NCBI GenBank assembly: GCA_917880885.1
Contig: OU862922.1
Span: forward strand, 248,001 to 312,000
DNA from: Limnephilus marmoratus
Taxonomy: Eukaryota > Arthropoda > Insecta > Trichoptera > Limnephilidae
Reading direction: 5' to 3'
Length of the DNA stretch: 64,000 nucleotides
Shown: piece by piece, positions 10,226-21,813 of the stretch
Position numbering within the stretch: the stretch's first letter is position 1
How the letters are laid out: every line of letters begins with the position of its first letter
Notes under the pieces: model-generated
The model's input: the letters and a program-made list of their open reading frames with translations, nothing else
Database searches by the model: none
Told to the model about the DNA's origin: nothing
Position numbers and translations under genes: made by a program

Positions 10226-11703
10226 CAGAGGTTCCCAAACTTATTTTTCTCGTAGACCCTTTTCAAAATTTTACTGATTGCGGTGGACCCCCCTGCTGCT
10301 ACAGTTCTACCGTATTCCCAAAACTGATCAAAAATGTGAAAAACAGATCTAACTTTGAAAAACAGATGGAAATTTGCGTCACGGTTGAGTTCCAACCCTA
10401 AATTCGGAGTGGTATAAATAAAAATAAAAATTGTGTGTTTTCTTGTGTTCTATTTATTAAAATAATATATTACACACTTAGGGGGGAAATACATGTAGAT
10501 GACTCAATTATTTTTTTTATTTTGTTCCCAAAATTTTAAATAAAAATTTCAATTAGTTCCGGTATTACAAGGGTGTTTGTGCCGAACCGTGGTAAACTTG
10601 AAACTCATTTTTCTCGAAACGACTTTTTTGGAATTGTGTGCACTCTAGCTCAGAAAGTTTTTAATCAAACATTTTAAAAATGTGCAGATACCTTAGTTAT
10701 ATAATTTCGATCTATGTAAACCGAAATTCATAGTAATATCATTGTCAAAAGTATTTTTTAATTGAAAAAAAAAGTTTTAAAAAATGGCAAAAAATCAAGG
10801 TTTCCTGTTTACACACCTGTAAAAAATTAAATTTTCATTTTTTTTGGGAAAAGTTAGGTTTACATAGAAGAGGCACATGTTCTTAAATTAAATACAAAAC
10901 CCTATTGATTTGAGACGAAAACTGTGGCCTCCAAAATGCACACAAAAGATACGTCTGATGATGGCGTTCGATGTTGCAGTTGATAATTTTCATGTATTCC
11001 GAGGAAATGCTTCGAAAAATTCACAATATTTTTTTAAATAGATGTATAAAATGACCTTAAAGTTTCAATAAATCATACACATTTCTTCCTTGCCAATAAA
11101 ATTCATGAAAATCATAAAAAAAAACCTGGTCCTGCATTTCCCACCTTAATAGAATTAAATATCGAATATGCAAGTAACAGTCGCTGACCTTCTAAAAATA
11201 CACTACTAAAAAAAAATAAGGGAGGTTTAAAAAAAAGAAACTATTGCTAAATATTAAGGCTATCTGATTCATAAGCCAGCCTGACGGAAAAAAAATTCAA
11301 GCCCGTGTACCAAAAATAAACAAAAAATTAGGATCGCACGAGAAGTGTAGCTCCTAAAAAAAATTGCCAAAAATATGAAAATTATAATCTTAAAGCTTCA
11401 AATTGCTTTTCTTAAAGTCACAATACGACCATTTTTCACCGAAATTACAGCCTGTCAAAAATCACCGAAAAAATTGGATTTTTTTTTGCTCCCTTAATTT
11501 TTTTGAGTAGTGTATTATCTACCTAAATTGATAGTTAAAGTGAAGCCAACATTTTTGTTCTTTACTATCGAAACCAGATAAATTTTCGTGGACCCCCAAA
11601 TACAACTTGTGGACCCTCATTTCTTTATCTCGCCAACGTAGACCCCCCGTTGAGTCTCCCATGGACCCCTGGGGGTCCACCGGGACCACTTTGGGAATAA
11701 CTG
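10226..11703 (+). mobile_element. Non-autonomous hAT element, 1478 bp, with intact TSD
   Basis: It begins 'cagaggttcccaaac' and ends with the inverse 'ttgggaataactg', the Charlie-like form of hAT termini. It is flanked by identical 8-bp target duplications GTTTAGAG at 10218-10225 and 11704-11711. Subterminal sequence is rich in 'gtagaccc' and 'gggtccacc'. No transposase is readable inside. An inverted, 3'-incomplete copy lies at 20578-21813. Confidence 0.92.
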
Positions 11704-12006
11704 GTTTAGAGCATAGGCTTAGAGTTTAGAGACAGGTAGGAATGCTACCCTTGTACTACCGGTATTTCAATGGAAGATGCTACCAGAAACTAGCGACCCT
11801 GATCTCTTCGGCACCGGTGCGCAGTCGGGAAACACGCCAAACGCGCGCCCAACACGTTTGACGTTTTGTCACAAGAGGACAGATGTTTCCAGGTCTCATT
11901 CTTGAGTTCAACAATTTGGTTGTGGAACGATATTCCTTAGTCTCTTTTAGACTCATGTTCACTTCTTCCTCTTCCCAAAAAGACTCAATTTTCAAGACTT
12001 TTAATT

Positions 12007-12458
12007 TTGGGAGACGGGTATTGGTACCGCCGCCTCGGGAACCATTTATTTGATAACCAACACCTCTGCCGTAGGTCACTCCGTTTGGTGACTTAGCGGG
12101 GGTGCCTGGGTTCATGGGGTGAGGTTTGTCCTGATTGTCCAGGTTTTGGCGGCGGAAGCGTCTGCCCACCAGCAGCATGGCAGGCCGGATCGGGAGAGAA
12201 TGGTTGAGGGAGTCCCTTTGACTTTTCCATCCATACTCTCTCGGAACATCTCCTTGCACCTCGGAACATCACCTTGGAGAGATGAATTCATACGTCCGTC
12301 ACTCCTGGACACACTGACCCTCACTAATACCCTTTCCAGAACTTTCTCTCCTTCCTTTCCTAAAAAGACCTTCCACACAGCATCCCCAAAGATGACGTAG
12401 GCCCCGAGGGAATTTAATTTCCTCAGGGCCTCTTGTGTGGATCTAATGTAAAAAAAAG
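12007..12458 (-). repeat. Family A repeat, copy d (nearly full length)
   Basis: The copy runs from 'ttttgggag' to the hairpin and A-rich end. About 45 bp beyond the A-run (12459-12499, 'gacccatggaaacataat' and 'ctaaccacttcaaaaata') also occurs, inverted, next to copy k at 50272-50310. Either the element is longer than usual or both copies sit in another repeat. Confidence 0.88.
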
Positions 12459-12499
12459 TAGACCCATGGAAACATAATCTAACCACTTCAAAAATATTT

Positions 12500-13192
12500 T
12501 AATGACCCAACAGGCGGATCATGATGGGGCAAAAGAGGACCTAAAGAGGACTGTTGGTTCATGGGTGAAAAAAAAAAAACAAAACTGGACACATTTGAGA
12601 AAGGTCTATATCCAAAGCCATTTACAGAATTAAAAAAAGTGACGAAAATACGTGATTAATATAATATTATGAATGAACTTATTTAAATTGTCGACACCGC
12701 GAACGTGATAAAAGTTAGGACGTGGGTCTCTCAACTGAGCTGAGGTTGGGGTTAATGTATGCCAGTTGCCGGCATCGATCCATCTTCTCTTTTTATCTCT
12801 GCTCCCCGACTACTTTGACACTCCAGGGATGCCTTAAAAACCCTGCCCCAGTCCCAGTCTACCAGGCAGGTTTCATATAAAAGAAATACATTTTGCACAC
12901 AAAAACAATTTTCTCCGCGAACGTACGTAACTCCCTTGCGGGCTGAAATGGATTAACAGAGACCTCATAAATAACGAGAAAATTTAATAGAAAAATTAAA
13001 AAATTTGTATTGTTTGACATTATAAACACAAAAAAATACCAAAACCAATTTTTTTTAAAAGAATATGAAGTAAACATGCTCAATTTAATAAAATGCCACG
13101 TAGATTTCCAATGTAATAACTGAGATGTGAAAGCTTCCATTAAAAAATGATAATATAAATCGGACGGTAGTCGGTAGGCAGGTACCTACACT
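12500..13192. other. Stretch with no recognised gene
   Basis: Mixed AT-rich sequence with a short GC-richer stretch around 12760-12850. No motif, repeat family or credible frame was seen. Confidence 0.4.
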
Positions 13193-13753
13193 TAGTGATG
13201 GGTAAATTCCCAGGAATTTAGGTTTTGGGGAATATTCCGGAAACGGGGAATTTGGCGAGAATTTTCATCTAAATGGTGAAATGCCCAGACTAACCAATGA
13301 GATTGCCTCCTTTAACGAAATTTCATGTTATTTACAAATGCATCATATTATCAATTAAAGCAGATATAAAGATATTAAATTTATAAGACGACAAAATATT
13401 GAAATTAATTTGCGGCCGGCCGATAAGTGTGTAGTGATGTCACTGCACATATAATAATTGATGCAGAGGTTCTGCAGCACTGCCATTCTAATTGCGTCTC
13501 ATGTGACCTTACAAGACACGATTGTATACGTTTTACCCAAATTCACTTTGAAAGTTCATAACTTGGTGATTTTATTACTCTTTTTTAAACTTTTTTAAAT
13601 TCATTTAAACTCTTCAAATATAAACCGCACCATCATCAAAAGAAAAATAATTAGACGACAAACTCATATAGAATAACATTATTAATAATAAAAGTAAATT
13701 CACTTTGGGGAATTTAGAATATTACGTCGGGGAAAATTTCCGGGACATCACTA
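13193..13753. mobile_element. Small TIR element (hAT-like ends), 561 bp
   Basis: The left end 'tagtgatgggtaaattccc' mirrors the right end 'gggaaaatttccgggacatcacta'-type sequence, giving imperfect TIRs of about 20 bp. No convincing target duplication is visible and there is no coding content. Confidence 0.55.
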
Positions 13754-14107
13754 GACACACACTGCCAAAAAGTCTCGCGTCAGAAATAATTTATCCCTCT
13801 ATTTAGTAGGTTCTTGAAGTTATACTTTTTTTGGTTTGATTAGAGAGAATGATATTTTGCACGAAAATAAAGAGGAAATTATTTTGTACGATCGGGAACC
13901 AGCGCCAATATCTCATTTTGGCAGATAAGTCTGGTAAAAAATATAGAGCATAAAAAAACATTTGGCACAGTGAATAAACGGATTTGAAAATTTGTATTAA
14001 CGCTTCAATAAACAGCATAATATTAAGCAAATAAAACGCATTTCAAATTATGCTTTCACATACCTAATACATACCTAATTAGGGATGCAACGATATATCG
14101 GAAAACC

Positions 14108-14213
14108 GATATATCGATATTGGTGTATAGTCGGTACCGATAAATATTGATATTTTTAGAGGTCGATGTATCGATATTTATCGGTACCGACTATACACCA
14201 ATATCGATATATC
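14108..14213. repeat. Subterminal inverted repeat of the 14.1-kb hAT
   Basis: Two arms of about 45 bp, containing 'ggtgtatagtcggtaccg' and its complement 'cggtaccgactatacacc', face each other across a spacer of roughly 17 bp. The surroundings are rich in 'atatcgatat'. It could be a cluster of transposase sites or a nested fold-back. Confidence 0.8.
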
Positions 14214-14400
14214 AATATTGAGAAACTCAATATATCGTATCGAAATACCGGGAAACCCGCCCAAATTAAAATACCCACAAAATCGGAAAAAATGCTATTA
14301 GCTATTACTGGCATCGCTGACTATCTAAAAAAATTGATTCTGTTCTCTACTCCAATCTGTGGTAGGTGAGGGTTGTTTGTGGTATTAAGTGGCAATAAGT

Positions 14401-14549
14401 CATCTTCCAATTGTGGCAACAAGTGTTTCTTCTGAACGTCTTTTTTTAAAGGCCCACTATAACTCAAAGCAGAAACCGGCTACAAGGAAGCAGACTGTCA
14501 AAGTTACTATTTTTGGAATTAATTTTTTTATATATTTATGAAAAAAAAA
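14401..14549 (+). pseudogene. hAT transposase C-terminal (dimerisation domain) remnant
   Basis: The frame reads HLPIVATSVSSERLFLKAHY followed by a Lys/Gln-rich stretch and a stop. ATSVxSERLFS is the hallmark of the hAT C-terminal dimerisation domain that brings two transposase subunits together. The rest of the enzyme, including the catalytic Asp and Glu, is missing, so this is an internally deleted copy. Confidence 0.75.
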
Positions 14550-14935
14550 CACATTTTATATACATATCCAAATTTTGTGATTATTCACATGGGTAAGTAT
14601 AAAAAATCATATACATACATAATCGATAAACGGTAGATAACTAAACTATATATAACTAAACATAATCGATAAACGGTTGATAACTAAACTATATAACTAA
14701 AACTACATTGGATTTCTATAAGCTATTAAAAACGAAGTAATAAGGATATATCGGCCTACTAGACCGATATATCAATATCGACTTAATTCCATATTTTTAA
14801 AAACCTTGCATCCCTATCCATAATCTATAAAAAAAACTACATCCTACGGTTGGGTATTTCAAACGCCAACATATCAAAATTGTTCCGTTGTCCCCAAAAA
14901 ACCGACATTTAATATTTAACAAAATGTCAAACGAC

Positions 14936-15087
14936 ATTTGAACGGTTCCCGTAATGTTCATGTTGTCACCTTATCACATTTTGAAAAGATTTGAGATTTT
15001 CACGGCCAACAAATTATCGTGATTATCAAATTTTGATCAAACGCTAAAAAGGACCCAGCATCAGCGTTTATCGGGAACCGTTCAAAT
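14936..15087. mobile_element. MITE, 152 bp, 16-bp perfect TIR
   Basis: 'atttgaacggttcccg' at 14936-14951 and its exact complement at 15072-15087 enclose a non-coding AT-rich interior. A target duplication is not evident, so the superfamily is unknown. Confidence 0.7.
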
Positions 15088-15143
15088 ATAAAAAAAATTC
15101 AAAATGACTTAATTTAAGGTTGACTAATGTGATGGGGTTCGAC

Positions 15144-15462
15144 CAAAGATATTGAAATATAAGTAGATGTGCTATCTGCTGTTTTTACTATGTGGGTCTG
15201 CGCTTCCGGGTGTCGCCGATATTGTTTACCAATTAACAAATAAACTAAAAGAACAAATAATTAACGAATAAACCAAACGAACGTTAAACTAAATGAACGA
15301 ATTCTTTCCTTATTCAAAATATATTGTTAACCAATGCACATTTTCAAAAAATCAACGAAATGAACAAATTCTTTTTGTATGAAAACTACGCTAATTAGCG
15401 CGTAGTCCGGCGACAGTTGCGCGGACACCATAGCATATCTATTCTGTATTTGAATATCTTTG
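15144..15462. mobile_element. MITE, 319 bp, with 8-bp TSD (hAT- or P-like)
   Basis: The ends 'caaagatattgaaata' and 'tatttgaatatctttg' are inverted, and the match extends for about 35 bp with mismatches. Flanks are the identical 8-mer GGTTCGAC at 15136-15143 and 15463-15470. Eight-bp duplications and CA-starting termini fit hAT or P superfamilies; the GC-rich target recalls P. The interior has repeated 'acgaa(c/t)aaac'-like motifs and no coding. Confidence 0.82.
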
Positions 15463-16044
15463 GGTTCGACCAACCTTACCTACTTAGTTGAATGTTAGAA
15501 TCAGTATTAAACTAGCGCAGATCCGTGAAAAATCATTTATATATAGTCTGATAGTCTGAATTCTTGACAAAGCAGTTCCAAATTTGAAAATGACACAATT
15601 AAAAAAAATATTTTAATTTTTTATTAAGTAATATTCTTTATTAATATTTTTTTGTAACGTAGGTACATTAATTAAATTTTGTTACACATAAATTACAAAA
15701 TATGCTATTTAATTTAGTAAATATTAAATGTTAAGTAAATCAGTTATTATATTATAGGTAGGTAAATTGCTTGTATGAATTCTTCACATTCACACAATCA
15801 GTTTCAATTTTGAAAGACATTTAAATTCGAAGCCATTATTGAAAAATGAAACTAAACAACTGAAATGAGCATGTTTGATGATATTTAAAAAACACAGTAA
15901 AAAGAACAATGTGCAAAAGATTAAAGAGGTTGCACGAAAAATTGTTTTCTCGAAGTTTAATAAAGTTTTATAAAATACAAGAAAAAGTTTCATACAACAA
16001 CATTCTACTAAATAATTCTTTTTGTTTCAATGCATATTTGAGTT

Positions 16045-16183
16045 TTATTCAACATTACTCGCAGATCGGCACTTAAAGCGAATACAGAACATCTCTTCTT
16101 TGCATACTAATTTGTAGGAGAATTTTCCGGGTCCACGAGTAGCGTGGCACGTTTTCAATTTAGAACTTTCCCGGCATTTTGAA
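16045..16183 (-). CDS. Candidate terminal exon of an unknown cysteine-containing protein
   Basis: I do not recognise the family. On the minus strand, after 'attgccag' (a weak acceptor), the frame reads SKCRESSKLKTCHATRGPG, then a segment with KLVCKEEMFCIRFKCR and SASNVE before the stop. It has five cysteines in a C-x9-C-x14-C-x6-C-x4-C spacing. Base composition is clearly less AT-rich and more codon-like than the surroundings. A poly(A) signal AATAAA overlaps the stop. Arguments against: the upstream polypyrimidine tract is poor and no partner exon was found. It could equally be chance. Confidence 0.25.
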
Positions 16184-16560
16184 CTGGCAATTTTCAGATA
16201 CATATCCAATTCCCAAAAACATAACTTATAACGTCGTAAGATATAATCAAATAAGCATAATTTATTCACTTTCATACCGATTTATTATTTAATCTACATA
16301 GAAAATAGAATGTTACCCACACAATAATTGAATATTTACGAACAAAGAGATTGAAATACAATAACCGATACAAAACGATTCAATTCGTTATGCATGAGTA
16401 TGAATAAAGCGATTCCAAAATACTTTAATACAAATACATATTCATTTTTATTTTTTTATATGAGGAGTAAGGAATCCATAGAAAAAAGTTTTTAGGTTAA
16501 TTAAATGAAGACAATATTAGCGAAACACAATCGAAAGACAGAAAAATCAGAAAAAGATAT

Positions 16561-16633
16561 TGGCTCCACTGGGACTCGAACCCAGGACCCTTTGCTTACA
16601 TGGCAAGTGCTCTACTAACTGAGCTACGGAACT
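16561..16633 (-). tRNA. Degenerate tRNA-Thr(TGT)-like sequence, probably pseudogene
   Basis: The 73-nt minus-strand sequence folds as a cloverleaf. The D stem is GCTC/GAGC, the T arm is a perfect CTGGG-TTCGAGT-CCCAG, and the anticodon loop CATGTAA gives TGT (Thr). The A-box-like TAGCTCAGTTAG and B box GGTTCGAGTCC are good. An oligo-T run lies about 8 nt after the end. Defects are A1 opposite C72, a mismatch at 27-43, and A instead of the invariant T at position 33. It may be a decayed tRNA gene or the head of an otherwise lost SINE; it differs from the SINE family described elsewhere in the window. Confidence 0.5.
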
Positions 16634-16689
16634 TAAGATTATTTAAAGTCTTTTTTTGTATAAAGTAGTAGGCATGAGGAAAAGAAAGG

Positions 16690-17096
16690 AGGTTTCCCAC
16701 TCCCACGAGGCCTATGTCTTCTTTGGGGATGCTGTGTGGAGGGTATTTTTAGGGAAAGGAAGGAGAGGAAGCTCTGGGAGGGAAAAAGGCATTAGGGGTG
16801 GGTAGGAATTTAGGGGTCAGTGTGGCCAGGAGTGACGGACGTATGAATCTATTTCTCCCACCGCGGTGCAAGCTGATGGGTCGAGATGTCTCCCTCAACC
16901 AGTCTCTCCCGCCACGCAGTAGGTAGGCAAACGCATCCATCGCCAAGACAACCATAAAAAAATCACACCCCATGAACCCAGACACCCCAGCTAAGGCACC
17001 AAACGTAGCAAACAACTTGAGAGGACCTATGGCTGGGGTATTGATTATCCAATAAATGTTTCCCGGGGCGGCGGTACCCACCCTTGCCTCCCAAAT
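16690..17096 (+). repeat. Family A repeat, copy e
   Basis: Plus-strand copy from the partly degraded hairpin ('gaggcctatgtct', 'gatgctgtgtggaggg') to the terminal 'cttgcctcccaaat'. It adjoins the tRNA-like sequence. Confidence 0.85.
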
Positions 17097-19964
17097 ATAC
17101 GAACTGTTTTACAAATTTCATTGAATATCACCATATCATAGTGGAAGCGGAATCTTCAACAAGTCGTGGAGACGACTATGAAAGTGTTAATTTTACTAAC
17201 TGGTTTCGCCCAGGAATTCAGTAACACTTTTAGCATATTTAAAAACTATTTTGTATTAACTATTGAAAAACACGAAACCAACGTAATGCCGTCATATTTC
17301 TTATCGTGTTGACAAATAAATTAATATTTGTAAGCTTCGTAGCTACCTATCGATGTAAAAGAGTATGGAATGTATCAGGAGCATCTCCTATCCTTTTCCT
17401 ATATTCCCTCTTCCTCTACCCTTCTTATTACCCAAAATTAATTTTAAGATAATAAAACTTCTTTGCCAATTAACTTTAGCATAAGAAACTTATGTGGCTT
17501 GACTTCAGTTCACTTTATATTGTATATTATCACTGTAATTATGTAAAAGCTGTTAATATTTCAGTTATCCTAGAAATTCCAGGAAGAAAAACACTGGAAA
17601 TTTCATGACCCCAGAGTTCACCGTTTAAGAGTTTTAACTACATCAGCACACTTTCACGTTTACAATACAAGTTTTCCAATTTATAAGTTAAATATAATTT
17701 AAAATAGACTCGTAATATAAAATAACGTGGGATTTCCGTCGTGGTGCTTTTCCTTCATCAACCGATCGATTTTCGAGAAGGAAAGTTATGATAAGCTAGT
17801 GGGTATGGTCTAACTGCCGATTTGCCGAACTTAACTAAACTGTGCCACACAAAATAACAATATAATAAGTCCCATTCCGGCCACTCAAAGGCTACGGTAT
17901 TGTGTGTGCGGCGACATTTACAAATAACGACGTTGTCACGCAACATTTGAATTATTACTGTCAGAAATAACAGATATGATCAATAATCACACACCAGCTG
18001 CCTAAAATACATATTATATAATAATATGAATCAAATACCAAGTTTAAGCGGTAACCTCAAAAATCGGACGTATTTTGGTAAAAGTCAAAAATATTTCAGC
18101 TTCGGAATAAAATCCAAATAAATTGAAAATTTGTGGAACAAAAACTGTTTTTGAAAAGTGATGGAAACAAGCTTTCAAATTTTGTACTCACAAATAACTA
18201 TGTAATTTAGAAAATATACAAATTTTGTACTCACAAATAACTATGTAATTTAGAAAATATACAAATTTTGAATGCACACTTTAAAAATGGCTTACCTTAC
18301 TTTTTTTCTAACTAAACACACATATATTTTATTAGAAAAATGAATTAAACGTCGTTTTCATCTCACTTTTTTGTCGTTTCATGTAAACAAATTCTTAAAA
18401 AATTCACATTCATTTTTTTTTTCAAATTGCGGTTGTAAACTTTGGTTTCGTAAAAGTTACATTTTCATTACTTTGTGGTAAATTTTTAGATTTGAATATA
18501 TGGCATGTTGTTTTTTCTTTCCAATACCGTTTACATAATATTTCTCATTATAATAAATAGTAAAGTAGACACAACGATTTCTATGATACCTATGTGAACT
18601 GGGACAAATATGGTCTCCTGTGATTAAACGGATAAAAAAAGTTACGTTGACCCCTCCAGGAATTTTGATTTGAAAACAATGTGTTTTGTAAAAGGTGTCT
18701 GTCTCTCTGTCGGTGGTTTTCCCGAGAAATTTTCCTTTCGGGAATCACGATGGGGTGTAATACATATTTTTCCGAGGATATGTAAAAATCGTAGTTGTGA
18801 AGAAGGGATAAGTTATTTTGTGTAAAATGACTTTAAGAATATTGAAGTATCATTTTTTGGCCAACCTTTCGGGTGACCTTACGGTGTCTATTTTCAGGGT
18901 AGATAAAAAAGTGTTGCGAACTGTATGTTTATTTTCATAGCAATGATATCACAGGAGGGTATAAAAAATATCAAATTTCAAAACAATCAAAAAAAATTTT
19001 TTTTTTTTAAAGTTAACTAGTAAAGGATGGGTTTAGCGTGAACGAGTCTAACGATGGGTTGTTTAAAAAAATTGAACAATTCATCAAATATTTGAAGCTA
19101 ATTTTCACGTTCTGAGAAAGTTCTTTTCAAGTTCTGTGATTATTTCAGTGTTATGAAGCAACAGGCCTAAAAAACTAATGAAATTTTTTGAAACAACTCG
19201 TCCTAAGACTATCGTGAATCGTGTGTAAAAGCTTCACGAAAGGTGAATGATCTACCTTGGCTGGTGAAGAAGGTTTTTCTTTTCAAGAATCATTTACAAA
19301 AATAATGTATTATCCAAGAGTGTCTTAAAGCACATTCGAGTGGCAGTTTGATCGTGGTGATATTTAAAAGAATTCATAATCTACTTTTTCATAGATGGCG
19401 CGAGTTTAATTATTTTAGGGAAAATCAAAATGGTGTTTTTGGCCTTATGTACCTTGATTCAAGCCCGCAGGATAAGGTGTGTCTCGCGTCTCGCTGTAGG
19501 TCAGCTTTCAGCGCACGGTCAGCGGCAGCGGCGAAAGCTCCAAGCTAGACACTTAATTTATTCACCGATGGGTGCAGCCAACACTTACTTAGCCGTGTTC
19601 AATGTAAAACAAATAACCGAATACACGGTAAATAGCCAAATTATCCAGATAATTTGGTTACTCATTATTATTTGTATTTATTCCCAGGAATAAAGGAACG
19701 TAAGGGCTAAATACTAAATATGACTGGTTCTGTCTGAAATTGTTGGCCTCTCATGCTTATTCAGAAACGAACCTGAACTGATGGACTTAGTAACAAAATA
19801 AATTAATATAATTGATTAAAATCCTTGTAGACCACCCCTCTCCCCCCACCCATATGTTGCGTATATAAACCGTAGGCTAATAATAATTTGTAACGAGCTG
19901 AAACCGGTTACGGTCAAATAAATTAAAGTGGAAAAAAGTTTTATATTTGTTTTATTATAATATA
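17097..19964. other. AT-rich stretch with no recognised gene
   Basis: No coding motif or TIR element was recognised. It holds one perfect tandem duplication (listed separately) and a GC-richer patch at about 19460-19550 without a credible domain. Confidence 0.4.
18178..18268. repeat. Tandem duplication of about 44 bp
   Basis: The unit containing 'gtactcacaaataactatg' and 'taatttagaaaatatac' occurs twice back to back without visible differences, so it is recent. A slippage or unequal-exchange product. Confidence 0.9.
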
Positions 19965-20528
19965 CTAGCTGACCCGACAAACGTTGTTAATATTCAACCA
20001 ACACCAACTAAAGTAGGAAAATGAAATAAAGAAAATCAATATAAATTTCGAAGAGCAATTGAGTGTACGATATTTTTGTCGGTCCGTCTTTAGCCAACAC
20101 AAATAAGCTTTGATGGTTTGCCCAGGCGAGAACATGATGCCGAATGAAATATCAAAATGACGCGACGCTTCTCGTGAATGTCTTGCGCATGTGTGGACGA
20201 AAGTTCGATGAGGCATAAATAATTTCGTTCTGTTTGAAATAAAATGGTTAAATTTGTTCATACAAAAATACTAAAATTGCGATAAAAAATGGAAGGGTGG
20301 GGGTAGGGTGTATTTTTGATGCCAAGTAAAAAGAAATACAAAAAAAATTGTCTAAAATTTTTTTTTCTGGATGGATACCCTAATCACCAAGCGTATCAAA
20401 TATATCTACTTTATAACCTGTTCTCGCATACCTACCAAATACACACAAAAAAAATCATACAAATCGGTCAAGACGTTTCCGAGGAGTGCGACCACAAACA
20501 CCGTGACACGAGATTTTTATATATAAGA
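19965..20528 (-). mobile_element. Non-autonomous Helitron, 564 bp
   Basis: On the minus strand it starts TCTTATATATAAAAATC and ends CGGGTCAGCTAG, followed by T and preceded by A. This is the Helitron pattern of 5' TC, 3' CTAG and insertion between A and T without target duplication. No Rep/helicase is encoded. 49 bp separate it from a partial hAT copy. Confidence 0.82.
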
Positions 20529-20577
20529 TTATAATGGAATTCCACCATGAATTGTCAATTTCGAAAAATTATAAGAT

Positions 20578-21813
20578 AAAATGGTCGTACTGAGACTTTA
20601 AAAAAAGCAATTTGAAGCTTTAAGATTATAATTTTCATATTTTTCGCAATTTTTTTAGGAACTACGGTTCTCATGCAATCCTAATGTTTTTTTGCTATTT
20701 TTTTGGTACACGGAGTTGAAATTTTTTTTCAGTTAGGCCGGCTTATGAATCACATAGCCTTAATATTTAGCAATAATTTCCTTTTTTTAAAACCTCCCTT
20801 CATTTTTTTGAGTAGTGTATTTTTAGGAGGCCAGCGACTGTTACTTGTAAAAACTTGCATATTCGATATTTAATTCTATTAAGGTTGGAAATGCAGGACT
20901 AGGTTTTTTTTATGATTTTCATGATTTTTTTGGCATGGATAAAATGCGTATAATTTATTGAAACTTTGAGGTCATTTTATACATCTATTCAAGAAAATAT
21001 TGTGAATTTTTCGAAGCATTTCCTAGAAAATATGAAAATTATCAGCTGCTATACATCGAACATCATCATCAGTCGTAGCTTTTGTGTGCATTTTGGAGGC
21101 CAAAGTTTTCATCTCAATTTAATAGGGGTTTGAATTTAATTTAAGAACATGTGCCTCTTCTTTGTAAACCTAACTTTTCCCAAAAAAATGGAAAGTAAAT
21201 TTTTTACAGGTGTGTAAATAGGAAACCTCGATTTATGCCATTTTTGTGCAATAAAAAAATACTTTTGACAATGATATTACTACGAATTTCGGTTCACGTA
21301 GACATAGAGCGTAATTATATAAATAATGCATTTGCACATTTTTAAAATGTTTGATTAAAATCTTTCTGAGCTAGAGTGCATACAAATTCCAAAAAAGTCG
21401 TTTCGAGAAAAATGAGTTTCAAATTTACCACGCGGTTCGGCACAAACACCCTCGTAATACCGGAACGAATTGAATTTTTTATTTAAAACTTTGAGAACAT
21501 ATTCTTAAATAGTTATGCTAAGAATTTATAAAATAAATAAAAAATTGAGTCATCTACATGTATTTCCCACTAAGTCTGTAATATATTATTTTAATAAATA
21601 GAACACAAGAAAATAAACTTTTTTTTTGTTTATACCACTCCGAATTTTGGGTTGGATCTCAACCGCGACGCAAATTTCCATCGTTAGATCTGATCTTCAC
21701 ATTTTTTATCAATTTTGGGAATATGGTAGAAATGTAGCAGCAGGGGGTCCACCGAAATCAATCAGTAAAATTTTGAAAGGGGTCTACGAGAAAAATAAGT
21801 TTGGGAACCTCTG
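20578..21813 (-). mobile_element. Inverted, incomplete copy of the 10.2-kb hAT
   Basis: Reading the minus strand from 21813, the sequence starts 'cagaggttcccaaactta' and follows 10226-11440 closely. It stops before the roughly 260-bp right end, so no second TSD can be found. Together with the first copy it forms a widely spaced inverted repeat of about 1.2 kb. Confidence 0.88.

Larger units (their letters stand above)
14080..14815 (+). mobile_element. hAT element remnant, 736 bp
   Basis: The ends are 'tagggatgcaacgatat' and its inverse 'ccttgcatcccta', a widespread hAT terminus. Flanking 8-mers 'tacctaat' and 'tccataat' agree at 6 of 8 positions, consistent with an old TSD. Inside are a long inverted repeat near the left end, a transposase C-terminal remnant, and a duplicated block around 14610-14700 ('cataatcgataaacggt'). 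Confidence 0.75.

Noticed and set aside
12112..12486. Several open frames over family A copies (also near 9.74, 16.75 and 35.83 kb)
   Set aside because: They arise because the repeat is GC-richer than its surroundings. Frames differ between copies and none is conserved.
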